Notes: a model not told the origin generated them from the letters alone. Shown: positions 46,212 to 54,726, numbered from the stretch's first letter. The stretch: 64,000 bases of DNA from Neisseria flavescens (GCF_005221285.1 NZ_CP039886.1:1984001-2048000); one strand, 5' to 3'. Translations and numbers: made by a program.

Positions 46212-47024
46212 ATGAAAGACCGACAGCATTTGTTCAACCTCATCATCATCGGCGACGAAATCTTACACGGCAGCCGCCAAGACAAGCATTTCGCCTTTTT
46301 CAAATCCCTGCTCGAATCCAAAGGGCTGAAGCTCAATCAGGTGCAATACCTGCCCGACGAACCCGATTTGCTGGTCAAACAACTGCGCCGCAGCTTTTCA
46401 GACGGCCTGCCGACTTTTGTTACCGGCGGTATCGGTTCTACGCCTGACGACCACACGCGCCAAGCCGCAGCGGCCGCTTTGGATTTGCCTGTTGTCCGCC
46501 ATCCTGAAGCGGCCGGGTTCATCGAAGGCGTTACCTTGAAACGCGGCGAGCCGCTCGATTCGCCCGAACACGCCCAACGCCTGAAAATGGCGGATTTTCC
46601 CGCAGGCGCGGAATTGGTGCCCAATCCGTTTAACAACATCGCCGGATTTTCCATCCGCGAGCATTATTTCTTCCCCGGCTTTCCCGTGATGGCGCACCCG
46701 ATGGCCGAATGGGTATTGGAAACTTATTACGCCGACCGCTTCAATCAAACCGAACGCGGCAGTCGCAGCGTGTATGTGTTCGACCAACCCGAGTCGCGCA
46801 TTACGCCGATTATGGAACATCTTGAGCGTACCTACGCCGGTATCCGTTCGTACAGCCTGCCCACCGTGGGCCGTACCGATTCAGACGGCCGTTATACTCC
46901 GCCGCATATCGAGTTCGGCATCAAAGCGGAAGGCGAGGCCTGCCGCTTGCTGGATGCGGCGTGGGAAGATGCGTTGCAGGGTTTGCAGGCGATTGGCGCG
47001 ACTTTGAAAGAAACGGTGGAATAA
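46212..47024 (+). CDS. molybdopterin-binding (MoaB/CinA-like) domain protein
   Basis: 270 residues. 'NLIIIGDEILHGSRQD' and 'LPTFVTGGIGSTPDDHTRQAAA' are the MoCF_biosynth/CinA N-terminal domain; the rest lacks the CinA deamidase. Such proteins are annotated as competence/damage-inducible-like, with uncertain function. AAGGAAAG precedes the ATG. The stop overlaps the next start (TAATG), so it is translationally coupled to the PAP2 gene. Confidence 0.85.
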   Translation: MKDRQHLFNLIIIGDEILHGSRQDKHFAFFKSLLESKGLKLNQVQYLPDEPDLLVKQLRRSFSDGLPTFVTGGIGSTPDDHTRQAAAAALDLPVVRHPEAAGFIEGVTLKRGEPLDSPEHAQRLKMADFPAGAELVPNPFNNIAGFSIREHYFFPGFPVMAHPMAEWVLETYYADRFNQTERGSRSVYVFDQPESRITPIMEHLERTYAGIRSYSLPTVGRTDSDGRYTPPHIEFGIKAEGEACRLLDAAWEDALQGLQAIGATLKETVE

Positions 47025-47650
47025 TGCACTTATCCCCAGCCCAATCCAGACGCGCACTGACTTTTGCCTCTTTGTTGTTTTTACCGCCAACCCTCATCAT
47101 CGGCATTTGGCTGGCGCAATATGGCGGCTTCGCTTTTGAACCGCCGCTGATGCACGCCGTCCATGCCCACGCGGGAACATGGTTTGACCCGATTGCCACC
47201 GTGTTGCACTATCTGGGCAAAACCGCGATTGCCGTGCCGCTGATCGGCGTAGTCGCCGCCACCCTGTATTTTGCCGATAAGAAGCGCGAAGCACTGTTTT
47301 GCGTGTTGGCGGCATTGGTGCCGACTTTGAACATGCTGATTGTGAAAGTATGGTTTGCACGCGAACGCCCCTTGCTTTGGCCGCGCCTGATTGAGGAGAG
47401 CAATTTTTCCTTTCCCAGCGGCCACAGTACGTTTTCCGCCGCCATTGCCGTCATGCTGATATTGCTTTGCCGCCGCACGCGCTACCGCCGCGCCGCTTGG
47501 ATAGGCGGTATTTCCTTTGCCCTGTTGACCGGGTTTTCACGCATCTATTTGGGCGTGCATTATCCCACCGACGTTTGGGCAGGCTGGACAAACGGCACGC
47601 TGACTGCCTTGCTGGTGTATATGCTCATCTTCAGGCCGTCTGAAAAATAG
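47024..47650 (+). CDS. PAP2-family phosphatase
   Basis: 208 residues with six hydrophobic segments. All three acid-phosphatase signatures are present: KxxxxxxRP (K108, R115-P116), PSGH (131-134) and SRxxxxxHxxxD (172-183). It probably dephosphorylates undecaprenyl pyrophosphate or phosphatidyl lipids at the inner membrane. The start at 47024 is chosen because it overlaps the preceding stop; a longer upstream frame lies within the CinA-like gene. The C-terminal codons contain a DUS. Confidence 0.88.
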   Translation: MHLSPAQSRRALTFASLLFLPPTLIIGIWLAQYGGFAFEPPLMHAVHAHAGTWFDPIATVLHYLGKTAIAVPLIGVVAATLYFADKKREALFCVLAALVPTLNMLIVKVWFARERPLLWPRLIEESNFSFPSGHSTFSAAIAVMLILLCRRTRYRRAAWIGGISFALLTGFSRIYLGVHYPTDVWAGWTNGTLTALLVYMLIFRPSEK

Positions 47651-47662
47651 AAGAAATAAATC

Positions 47663-48613
47663 ATGAATACGCGTTCACCCAACACGCCTTATTGGCTCAG
47701 AAACGGCCATGCCGACACCCTGTTTGCCAAGCTGCTGCAAGGCAAGGCGCCCGACTACCGTCGCGAGCTTCTGCCCGACAGTACCGGCAAAACCCAAGTT
47801 GCCTACGATTTTGTCGACAGCGCCGACCCCGATGCGCCGTTGGTGGTTTTGTTCCACGGACTGGAAGGCAGCAGCGAGAGCCATTACGCAGTCGAGTTGA
47901 TGAAAGCCGTGCAGCAGCGCGGTTGGAACGGCGTGGTTGCCCATTTTCGCAGTTGCGGCGGCATAGAAAACACCGCGCCCGTGTTCTACCACCTCGGCGA
48001 TACGCCCGAAATCGCCTTTATGCTCAACACGCTGGCACAACGCTATTCAACCATCTACGCCGTCGGCGTTTCTTTGGGGGGCAATGCCTTGGCCAAATAT
48101 TTGGGCGAGCAGGGCAGCAATGCCGTTCCGCGCGCTTCTGCCGTCGTTTCCGCGCCGGTTGATGCCGTGGCGGCCGGTATGCGTTTTGACCAAGGCATGA
48201 CGCGCTTGATTTACACGCGCTATTTTTTAAATTCACTGTTGCCGAAAGCCCGAGCGATTCCCCGGTTTCAGACGGCCTTAAGCCAGCAAAACTGCAAAAC
48301 GCTTGGCGATTTTGACGACCGCTTTACCGCGCCGCTACACGGTTTTGCCGACCGCCACGATTACTACCGCCGCAATTCCTGCAAACCGTTTCTGAAAGGC
48401 GTGGATACGCCGTTGCTGTTGCTCAATGCCGTCAACGACCCCTTCCTGCCGCCGGAAGCCCTACCGACCGGGCGGGACGTGTCCTCGGCCGTTACGCTGC
48501 TGCAACCGGCATACGGCGGGCATGTCGGCTTCGTCAGCCGCGATCAAGGCCGTCTGAATCTGCAATGGCTGCCGCAAACGGTGTTGGACTATTTCAAACA
48601 GTATCAGCCGTAA
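47663..48613 (+). CDS. alpha/beta hydrolase, YheT family
   Basis: 316 residues. 'LRNGHADTL', 'VLFHGLEGSSESHY' (oxyanion region), nucleophile elbow GVSLGGN and the late 'GGHVGF' His are the YheT/ABHD1-3 signatures. It acts on small esters or lipids in the cytoplasm; the natural substrate is unknown. It follows PAP2 by 12 bases and probably ends the same operon. An IS has landed three bases after its stop codon and moved its terminator 1 kb away. Confidence 0.88.
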   Translation: MNTRSPNTPYWLRNGHADTLFAKLLQGKAPDYRRELLPDSTGKTQVAYDFVDSADPDAPLVVLFHGLEGSSESHYAVELMKAVQQRGWNGVVAHFRSCGGIENTAPVFYHLGDTPEIAFMLNTLAQRYSTIYAVGVSLGGNALAKYLGEQGSNAVPRASAVVSAPVDAVAAGMRFDQGMTRLIYTRYFLNSLLPKARAIPRFQTALSQQNCKTLGDFDDRFTAPLHGFADRHDYYRRNSCKPFLKGVDTPLLLLNAVNDPFLPPEALPTGRDVSSAVTLLQPAYGGHVGFVSRDQGRLNLQWLPQTVLDYFKQYQP

Positions 48614-48624
48614 ATGAAAAAGGG

Positions 48625-49687
48625 GGCGTAAGTAACAAAATGGAGGCTATTTCGGAGAACATTCTCCCTAAGTAACAAAATGGAGGCTGAGCCTAAGATT
48701 TAATTGAGAAATAATCCTTAATAAACCTAATCTTATTCTCCCTACTCATGCCGTGATGACACGCTAAAAGTCGTTTCATGTCCGAGAATGTGCCGTCAAG
48801 CAGATTGGTCGTATTCGGGATGTTTAAATCAGGATATTGCTCAAACACAAACAGATAATCCAAATTGCGTTTTAGGCTGAAATACGCACTCCTGATATTC
48901 TTATGTGTGTAATGCGATTTGCCTGTTTCGGTGTTAAAGGTGCGTTCGTTCAGATAGCTTTGATACTGCTCAAACCACGTTTGCAGATCGTGTTCAAAGT
49001 CGGATTGCTTACTGTTTTTCAACGTCAATGCCAATCGCCAAAGTGCTTTGCCTGCTTCTGTTTTGGGATTGAGCGTTAAATAGCGACTGACGGTTTTAAC
49101 CTGATGAAATTGACAGAGCTGTACGGGAATATCAGGAAACATCTGTACCAAACCGTGTCGCCCATCACAAACAATGCTTTGTATTTCAATGCCTTTGGCT
49201 TTCAGGCTGCCTATTGCTGTGAAATATTGTTCGTTGGTTTCGTATTTGACTTTGCTGACGGATAGTGCTTTGCCGCTGATGCTGTCTATCAAAACCATGA
49301 CGCCGAAACTGCGTCCGAAGTAAGTGGTGTCCATGATGACGTTGGCTGCTGCGGGAGAAATGAAATGCACCTTAATTTGAACTTTTTTGAGATGCCTCAG
49401 AATAGTCTGCCGACTGCATCCGTAAGTTTTGGCAAGCTGTGCGGCGGTCTGTTTGCCTTCGCTGTATGCCTGCCATATTTCCTGCGGATTAAGCCGTCTG
49501 CCGCCATCAAACTGTCTGCCGCAAGCATGGCATTTGTAGCGTTGTTTGCCGTTTCGGCAGCCGTTCCTTTTGACTTGTTTTGAGTCGCAAAAAGGGCATT
49601 TTTTGTATTCAAAGCCTTTGACCTCTTTTAAAGCCTTATAGGATAAGGCTTGCGGGGATTTTTAGCCTCCATTTTGTTACTTACGTC
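48625..49687 (-). mobile_element. complete IS256-type insertion sequence, 1063 bp
   Basis: Ends are 24-bp inverted repeats G(G/A)CGTAAGTAACAAAATGGA...GGCT with one mismatch. The 8-base direct repeat AAAAAGGG stands immediately outside both ends (48617-48624 and 49688-49695), the duplication size expected for IS256. The left end carries a second copy of the terminal repeat, 40 bases inside (48668 on). The transposase is on the minus strand. Confidence 0.88.
48693..49661 (-). CDS. IS256-family transposase, zinc-binding variant (start unresolved)
   Basis: An open frame of 322 codons. Residues encode a zinc ribbon (CPFC...CHAC), an HTH ('AAQLAKTYGCSRQTILRHL') and a DDE core ('IMDTTYFG', 'VCDGRHG', 'CQFHQVKTVSRYL'). 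No ATG, GTG or TTG exists in this frame before the GTG at 49370, which would remove the zinc and HTH parts. An ATG at 49672 in another frame reads 14 codons (MEAKNPRKPYPIRL) before a stop. Either a rare start, a -1 frameshift from that ATG, or a damaging mutation must be assumed. Confidence 0.75.
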   Translation of the reverse strand, partial: KSPQALSYKALKEVKGFEYKKCPFCDSKQVKRNGCRNGKQRYKCHACGRQFDGGRRLNPQEIWQAYSEGKQTAAQLAKTYGCSRQTILRHLKKVQIKVHFISPAAANVIMDTTYFGRSFGVMVLIDSISGKALSVSKVKYETNEQYFTAIGSLKAKGIEIQSIVCDGRHGLVQMFPDIPVQLCQFHQVKTVSRYLTLNPKTEAGKALWRLALTLKNSKQSDFEHDLQTWFEQYQSYLNERTFNTETGKSHYTHKNIRSAYFSLKRNLDYLFVFEQYPDLNIPNTTNLLDGTFSDMKRLLACHHGMSRENKIRFIKDYFSIKS

Positions 49688-49691
49688 AAAA

Positions 49692-49715
49692 AGGGCATGT
49701 ATGCGACATGCCCTT
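49692..49715 (+). terminator. displaced terminator of the YheT-type gene
   Basis: GGGCATGTATGCGACATGCCC hairpin directly after the right-hand AAAAAGGG duplication. Joining the two flanks of the IS restores it to a few bases after the hydrolase stop codon. Confidence 0.65.
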
Positions 49716-49730
49716 AGTGTGTAGAAAGTA

Positions 49731-49767
49731 AAAAGGCCGTCTGAAAACGAATTTCAGACGGCCTTTT
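49731..49767. terminator. DUS-pair terminator of the HTH gene
   Basis: AAAAGGCCGTCTGAAA and its complement with a 5-base loop, A and T runs on both sides. Confidence 0.8.
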
Positions 49768-49778
49768 GAATGGCTTGA

Positions 49779-50075
49779 TTATTTGCCTTTGTTGTCGGCT
49801 TTAGCTTCTTTTTTCAGAGAAGCGTACAACTCAGGGTCGCGGTTTTTCAGCAAGGACGCAACGGCCAAGTCGTCACGGTTTACTTTAGCCAAATCTACGC
49901 GCTCAATGTGTACCAAACGCAGCAATTCGCGTACAGGTTTAGGCATGTTGCGGCCGGATTCGTAACGGGAACCACTGGATTGAGTCACACCAATGCGGCT
50001 CCAGAAGTCCATTTGGTTCAGGCCGAGTTTTTTACGGATATCGCGGATATTTTCAATTTTTTCGAACGATTTCAT
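49779..50075 (-). CDS. XRE-type helix-turn-helix regulator
   Basis: 98 residues. The HTH covers about 10-60 ('IRDIRKKLGLNQMDFWSRIGVTQSSGSRYESG'-type layout, given here only as its key parts LGLNQ and SRYESGR). A conserved tail ('LAVASLLKNRDPELYASLKKEAK') follows. It is a short DNA-binding protein; target genes are unknown. It has its own long AT-rich leader (50076-50430), which would suit autoregulation. Confidence 0.85.
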   Translation of the reverse strand: MKSFEKIENIRDIRKKLGLNQMDFWSRIGVTQSSGSRYESGRNMPKPVRELLRLVHIERVDLAKVNRDDLAVASLLKNRDPELYASLKKEAKADNKGK

Positions 50076-50430
50076 GAATCTTCCTTATTGTGGTATTTGT
50101 TGCATGCCTCTAGGCATAAAAATGGGTCTGCAAGAATGCCGGCATCCCTTTCCTGTAGGCTTTGGGGTGATATGTGGGCGTATTGCAAATGACTGATCTA
50201 GATAATTGGACAGTATATTCGAAAGAAGTTTTCCGCTGTCTGCCATAATTTGTGTAAATATTTCTTAATTCATTATTTCAGTAAATTTTCATTATATAAA
50301 TCATCAAATTATGCACTTATCTTAAATATGGCGTAAGCAAATTTTTACATAATTAAACAATTTAATCTGGGTAAAAACTTAATTTCGAGTTTTTATTCGG
50401 TTTTCTAGATTGAGAATGCGAATAAATTTT
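50076..50430 (-). promoter_or_regulatory. AT-rich leader between map and the HTH gene
   Basis: About 355 bases without a credible gene. Very AT-rich between 50200 and 50430. It should contain the promoter of the HTH gene on the minus strand, but no box pair stands out clearly. Confidence 0.35.
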
Positions 50431-50462
50431 AGGCCGTCTGAATCTATGTTTTCAGACGGCCT
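50431..50462 (-). terminator. DUS-pair terminator after map
   Basis: AGGCCGTCTGAA (50431-50442) and TTCAGACGGCCT (50451-50462) just beyond the map stop codon. Confidence 0.75.
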
Positions 50463-50478
50463 GAAGGTTTTTTCAAGG

Positions 50479-51258
50479 TTAAGGCTTACCGCTGGCAGGG
50501 CTGATGGTAAGGATTTCGTAGCCGGTTTCGGTAACCAAAACTTCGTGTTCCCATTGGGCGGAGAGGGAGCGGTCTTTGGTGACCACTGTCCAACCGTCGT
50601 TCAGGATGCGCAGATGGCGTTTGCCTTGGTTGATCATCGGCTCGATGGTAAAAATCATGCCCGGTTTGAGGACGAGGCCCTCGCCTCTGCGGCCGTAGTG
50701 GACTACTTGCGGCGCTTCGTGGAAGCCGCGGCCGATGCCGTGTCCGCAGAATTCCTGTACGACGGAGTAGCCGGCATTTTCGGCAACCTGTTGGCAGGCA
50801 TAGCCGACGTCGCCGAGGGTGGCGCCGGGTTTGACCGCTTCGATACCCGCCATCATGGAGGCGTGAGTCACGTCGATCAGGCGTTGGGCAATCGGGGAGA
50901 CTTTGCCGACGGTAAACATACGGCTGGAGTCACCGTGGAAACCGTCTTTTTTAATGGTCAGGTCGATGTTGACGATGTCGCCTTCTTTTAGCGGTTTGTC
51001 GTCGGGAATGCCGTGGCAGATAACGTGGTTGACAGAGGTGCAGCAGGATTTCGGGTAGGGCGGGTTGCCGTAGTTGAGAGGGGCCGGATAACCGCCTTGA
51101 ACGTTGACGTGGTAGTCGTAAACGAGTTTGTCGATTTCGTTGGTGGTTACGCCGGGTTTGACGAATTGGCCGATGTAATCGAGGGCTTCGGCGACCAAGC
51201 GGCCGAGTTCGCGCATTTTTTCGATTTCTTCGGGGGTTTTGATGATGACTTCGTTCAT
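50479..51258 (-). CDS. map: methionine aminopeptidase, type I
   Basis: 259 residues, the usual MetAP-Ia size. It removes the initiator methionine from nascent proteins. 'GDIVNIDLTIKKDGFHGDSSRMF' carries the two metal-binding Asp, and 'CGHGIGRGFHEAPQ', 'TIEPM' and 'QWEHEVLVTETG' give the His and two Glu ligands. RBS AAGGAA before the ATG. It is flanked by DUS pairs on both sides. Confidence 0.96.
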   Translation of the reverse strand: MNEVIIKTPEEIEKMRELGRLVAEALDYIGQFVKPGVTTNEIDKLVYDYHVNVQGGYPAPLNYGNPPYPKSCCTSVNHVICHGIPDDKPLKEGDIVNIDLTIKKDGFHGDSSRMFTVGKVSPIAQRLIDVTHASMMAGIEAVKPGATLGDVGYACQQVAENAGYSVVQEFCGHGIGRGFHEAPQVVHYGRRGEGLVLKPGMIFTIEPMINQGKRHLRILNDGWTVVTKDRSLSAQWEHEVLVTETGYEILTISPASGKP

Positions 51259-51321
51259 GAGGTTTCCTTCTTGTTTCAGACGGCATGGAGGCCGTCTGAA
51301 CGGGACGGGTGTGCCGTCTGT

Positions 51322-51927
51322 TTAAAACAGGTTGTCGAGATTGTCTGTATTGCGCGGTTTGGCTTGTGGTTTTGCCTCAGGCTCGGCTTTCGGAGTCGGT
51401 TTGGACTCGGGGGCTTTGGCTTTTTCCGGTTTGTTTTCTACCGCTTGTGCGGCAGGTTTGTTGCTTGCGGCTTTGTTTTCTACCGGCTGGCTGTCTGCTT
51501 TAGGTTTGTTTTGAGCGGCAGGGCTGTTGTTGTCGGATTGTGTGTTTTCTGATTTGTCGGTTTCAGCGCGTTTGTTTTCTGTGCGTTTGCTGCGGTGTAC
51601 AGAGGAGCGGTCGTTTTTTACACCTTCTTCCGCTTTTTCGCCTTTTTCGTTTTGTGGGACGACAGGATTGCCGGAGGCGGTTTTTGCATCGCCGTCTTTG
51701 GCAGGCTGAACGGTTTCAGGTTCGACTGCGCCGTTGGGGCGCCAAACTTCAATACGTGTGTCGTTTTGTTCGGCAGGGCTTTTTTCGGGTACGTCGGTTT
51801 TACCGGAGTTTAGGGTGCTGAATACGCCGGCAACAAGGGCGGCAACGGCAATAAAGCTGACAAGGAATAAGGCGCGGAGTAGGTGTTTGGGCTTAAGTTG
51901 GAAAGGGGTTTTATTATTCTTTGACAT
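51322..51927 (-). CDS. membrane-anchored Lys/Pro/Glu-rich protein, unknown
   Basis: 201 residues from the ATG at 51927; an in-frame leader to 52005 is not used because it overlaps a DUS pair. One membrane span at about 17-36, then a periplasmic low-complexity region rich in Lys, Pro, Ala and Glu ('ENKPEKAKAPESKPTPKA') and a short end 'NTDNLDNLF'. No enzymatic motif is seen. Its place between map and the lipoprotein/gmhA unit suggests an envelope role. Confidence 0.7.
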   Translation of the reverse strand: MSKNNKTPFQLKPKHLLRALFLVSFIAVAALVAGVFSTLNSGKTDVPEKSPAEQNDTRIEVWRPNGAVEPETVQPAKDGDAKTASGNPVVPQNEKGEKAEEGVKNDRSSVHRSKRTENKRAETDKSENTQSDNNSPAAQNKPKADSQPVENKAASNKPAAQAVENKPEKAKAPESKPTPKAEPEAKPQAKPRNTDNLDNLF

Positions 51928-51954
51928 GATGGGTCGGGTAATCGTTGGAGGAAT

Positions 51955-51978
51955 GGCCGTCTGAATGTTCAGACGGCC
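51955..51978 (-). terminator. DUS-pair terminator after the BON lipoprotein
   Basis: GGCCGTCTGAA, 2-base loop, TTCAGACGGCC. Confidence 0.65.
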
Positions 51979-51994
51979 CCGGGTTGCCTGTGAA

Positions 51995-52606
51995 TCAGTT
52001 GGCAACGTAGTTTTGATAGAGGGTCACGACTTTTTGTACGCCGACGGTCGTGCTGACTTTTTGGGTCACGCGGGCTTGCTCGTCAGGCGTGAGGATGCCC
52101 ATCACATAGGTCACATTGCCGTAAGTCACGATTTTGACGCGTGCTTGGGTGGCCGGGCTGAGACCCAACAGGGTGGCGCGGACTTTGGATGTGCCCCAAG
52201 TATCGTTGGTCACATCGCCGAGCGAACGCGCTTGTGAGGCAACAGTGATGTAGTTGTACACGCCTTCTGCGGCTTGTTCGGAACGGGCGATGCGTTCAAC
52301 AAATTGTTTTTCGCCTTCGGTAGCCACTTGGCCGAGCAGGAGCAGGTGGCGGTTGTAGCTGACAACGTTCAGTTTGGGCGTGTAACCTTGGACTTGGTTG
52401 TTTTGGCGCAGGTAGGAGCGTGCAGTGGTTTCGACGCGCAGTGCCATAATGTTGTCGTCGGTTTGCGCGCCTGTGGTGCGGCGGTCGACGGCGGATTTGG
52501 TGCCGACGGCTGCACCGCCGATCAGTGCGCCGACGCAGCCGCTCAGACTCAGGCTTAAGAGGGTCGCAGTCAGAACGGGGAGGGCGTAGCGTTTGATATT
52601 CTTCAT
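51995..52606 (-). CDS. BON-domain lipoprotein (GNA2091/DolP-like)
   Basis: 203 residues from the ATG at 52606, with AAGGA upstream. Signal peptide with lipobox LSGC (Cys24), so it is a lipidated envelope protein. Two BON domains follow ('YLRQNNQVQGYTPKLNVVSYNRH' region and 'VRATLLGLSPATQARVKIVTYGNVTYVMG' region, key parts only). The meningococcal orthologue GNA2091 is a fusion partner in the 4CMenB vaccine and lies beside gmhA in the same way. Homologues (DolP/YraP) support outer-membrane integrity. Confidence 0.9.
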   Translation of the reverse strand: MKNIKRYALPVLTATLLSLSLSGCVGALIGGAAVGTKSAVDRRTTGAQTDDNIMALRVETTARSYLRQNNQVQGYTPKLNVVSYNRHLLLLGQVATEGEKQFVERIARSEQAAEGVYNYITVASQARSLGDVTNDTWGTSKVRATLLGLSPATQARVKIVTYGNVTYVMGILTPDEQARVTQKVSTTVGVQKVVTLYQNYVAN

Positions 52607-52638
52607 ATCCTTTTCCTTGGGTATGGACGGTTGGGTGT

Positions 52639-52670
52639 TCAGACGGCCTTTAAGGGATGGGCCGTCTGAA
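52639..52670 (-). terminator. DUS pair between gmhA and the lipoprotein
   Basis: TTCAGACGGCC and GGCCGTCTGAA with a 10-base spacer. It overlaps the leader of the lipoprotein gene. Confidence 0.5.
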
Positions 52671-52679
52671 AAGAAAGGG

Positions 52680-53273
52680 TTACATGCCTTCAAGCAGGAC
52701 GGAGTCGATACAGTCGCACATGGCGTGAATCAGCAAAATATGGTTTTCCTGAATGCGTGCAGTGCGCGGATAAGGGACGTTGAGCAAAACGTCGGTATCT
52801 TTGAGCATGGCGGCGATTTTTCCGCCGTCGCGGCCGGTCATGGCGATGACGTGCATGTCGCGCTCGTGTGCCGCTTTGATGGCTTCAATGACGTTGGCGG
52901 AATTGCCGGAGGTGGAGATGCCGACCAATACGTCGCCTGCACGTCCGAGCGCGCGCACTTGTTTGCTGAATACATGGTCGAAACCGTAGTCGTTGCCGAT
53001 GGCGGTCAGGGCGGAAGTGTCTGTCGTCAGCGCGACAGCGGCCAATTCCATGCGTTCTTTTTCAAAACGGCCGGTCATTTCTGCGGCGAAGTGTTGCGCA
53101 TCGGCAGCTGAACCGCCGTTGCCGCAGGCCAGGATTTTGCCGTCGTTCATCAGGCATTGCAGCATCAGCTCGGCAGCCTGTACGGTCGGCTCGACCAGTA
53201 CTTTTTCGGCTTCCTGCTTGGCGCGGATGCTCTCGGCAAAATGTGCGGAAACGCGTTCTTGTAATGTTGTCAT
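52680..53273 (-). CDS. gmhA: phosphoheptose isomerase, SIS domain
   Basis: 197 residues from MTTLQERVSAHF. A SIS-domain sugar-phosphate isomerase: 'ILACGNGGSAADAQHFAAEM', 'GNDYGFDHVFSKQV' and 'LVGISTSGNSANVI' are GmhA motifs. It makes sedoheptulose-7-phosphate into glycero-manno-heptose-7-phosphate for LOS core. DiaA is a close relative, but the GmhA reading fits better. It starts 4 bases after the yraN gene, so they are one operon with the lipoprotein. Confidence 0.85.
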   Translation of the reverse strand: MTTLQERVSAHFAESIRAKQEAEKVLVEPTVQAAELMLQCLMNDGKILACGNGGSAADAQHFAAEMTGRFEKERMELAAVALTTDTSALTAIGNDYGFDHVFSKQVRALGRAGDVLVGISTSGNSANVIEAIKAAHERDMHVIAMTGRDGGKIAAMLKDTDVLLNVPYPRTARIQENHILLIHAMCDCIDSVLLEGM

Positions 53274-53277
53274 GAGG

Positions 53278-53625
53278 TTAACCTGTAATATTTTGAATCC
53301 ATTCGGGTTGGCCGTCGCCCTCAATCAGTACCGCATCCAGGCGGCAGGGAGCATGGTTCAACCCGTGCTTTTGCAGATAATACTCTACACTTCGTTGCAA
53401 TTTCAATAATTTGGACGGCGAGATGCTGTATGCTGCACCACCGAAACCTCGGTTTTTGCGGTATTTTACTTCAACAAACACAATCGTACCGCCGTTTTTG
53501 ACGATTAAATCGATTTCGCCGTAGGCGCAATGCCAGTTCCGTGCCAGCAGCGAGCAGCCTTTGCCCAGCAGGAATGCCAGCGCCGCATCTTCGGCCGCCG
53601 CCCCCTGTTTGTGGTTTAAGCGCAT
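53278..53625 (-). CDS. UPF0102 family nuclease-like protein (YraN)
   Basis: 115 residues. 'NHKQGAAAEDAALAFL', 'GEIDLIVKNGGTIVFVEVKYRK' contain the Asp and Glu-x-Lys of an endonuclease-like fold. Biological role unknown; in many bacteria it lies beside rsmI, as here (divergent). Confidence 0.9.
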   Translation of the reverse strand: MRLNHKQGAAAEDAALAFLLGKGCSLLARNWHCAYGEIDLIVKNGGTIVFVEVKYRKNRGFGGAAYSISPSKLLKLQRSVEYYLQKHGLNHAPCRLDAVLIEGDGQPEWIQNITG

Positions 53626-53642
53626 GAAAAGTTTACCCGTTA

Positions 53643-53648
53643 TATAAT
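53643..53648 (+). promoter_or_regulatory. -10 box of rsmI
   Basis: TATAAT within CCGTTATATAATCATTG, 43 bases before the rsmI ATG, in the gap between diverging genes. Confidence 0.45.
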
Positions 53649-53690
53649 CATTGTTTTTAAAGAGACGCCGTTTCAGACGGCCTTGAATCT

Positions 53691-54569
53691 ATGTACACAA
53701 AACACCTGCAAAAAGCCGTCGACAGCATCGAAAAACAGACATTATACGTTGTCGCTACACCCATCGGCAATTTAGCCGACATAACGCTGCGCGCGCTGGC
53801 CGTTCTGCAAAAGGCCGACATTATCTGCGCCGAGGACACCCGCGTCACCGCCCAGCTTTTGAGTGCGTACGGCATTCAGGGCAAACTCGTGAGCGTGCGC
53901 GAACACAACGAGCAGCAAATGGCCGATAAAATCATCGCCCATCTTTCAGACGGCCTGAGCGTCGCCCAAGTTTCGGATGCGGGCACGCCTGCGGTTTGCG
54001 ATCCCGGTGCGAAACTTGCTGCCCGCGTGCGTGAAGCCGGATTTAAAGTGGTGCCTGTGGTCGGCGCAAGCGCGGTCATGGGGGCGTTGAGCGTGGCCGG
54101 GGTGACAGAATCCGATTTTTACTTCAATGGTTTCCTGCCGCCTAAGGCCGGCGAACGCCAAAAGCTGTTGGCCAAATGGGCGGAAGCCGATTTTCCGATT
54201 GTGATGTTTGAAACGCCGCACCGTATCGAAGCAAGCCTTGCGGATATGGTCGCGCAGTTCCCCGAACGCCGTTTGACATTGGCGCGCGAAATCACCAAAA
54301 CGTTTGAAACCTTCCTCAGCGGCACGGTTGCCGAGATCCAAGCCGCCCTTAAAAACGACAGCAACCAAACGCGTGGCGAGATGGTGCTGGTGTTGCACCC
54401 TGCGGTGAAAGAGAAACACAGCGATTTGCCCGAGGCAGCGCAAAATACCATGAAAATCCTTGCGGCCGAGTTGCCGACCAAACAAGCCGCCGAGCTTGCC
54501 GCCAAGATTACCGGCGAGAATAAAAAGGCGCTGTATGATTTGGCTTTGGAATGGAAAAAGCAGGGATAA
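53691..54569 (+). CDS. rsmI: 16S rRNA (cytidine-2'-O)-methyltransferase RsmI
   Basis: 292 residues of the tetrapyrrole-methylase-like fold. 'LYVVATPIGNLADITLRAL', 'CAEDTRVTAQLL' and 'VSDAGTPAVCDPG' are RsmI hallmarks. It methylates C1402 of 16S rRNA. A DUS lies within the coding frame at 53946 and a DUS hairpin terminator follows. Confidence 0.95.
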   Translation: MYTKHLQKAVDSIEKQTLYVVATPIGNLADITLRALAVLQKADIICAEDTRVTAQLLSAYGIQGKLVSVREHNEQQMADKIIAHLSDGLSVAQVSDAGTPAVCDPGAKLAARVREAGFKVVPVVGASAVMGALSVAGVTESDFYFNGFLPPKAGERQKLLAKWAEADFPIVMFETPHRIEASLADMVAQFPERRLTLAREITKTFETFLSGTVAEIQAALKNDSNQTRGEMVLVLHPAVKEKHSDLPEAAQNTMKILAAELPTKQAAELAAKITGENKKALYDLALEWKKQG

Positions 54570-54593
54570 TGGCTGATTGGCAAACCGTATATC

Positions 54594-54632
54594 AAAGGCC
54601 GTCTGAACAATAGATTTCAGACGGCCTTTTTA
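54594..54632 (+). terminator. DUS-pair terminator after rsmI
   Basis: AAAGGCCGTCTGAA / TTCAGACGGCCTTTTT with a 9-base loop and T run. Confidence 0.85.
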
Positions 54633-54726
54633 TAATTGGATTTTGGAGGGTTTTAAATTGATCCAATAGGTTCAATACGCTTCTAAGTTTGCGTTCCAGA
54701 CGGCCTCAATGTTTGGCAAACCTGCT

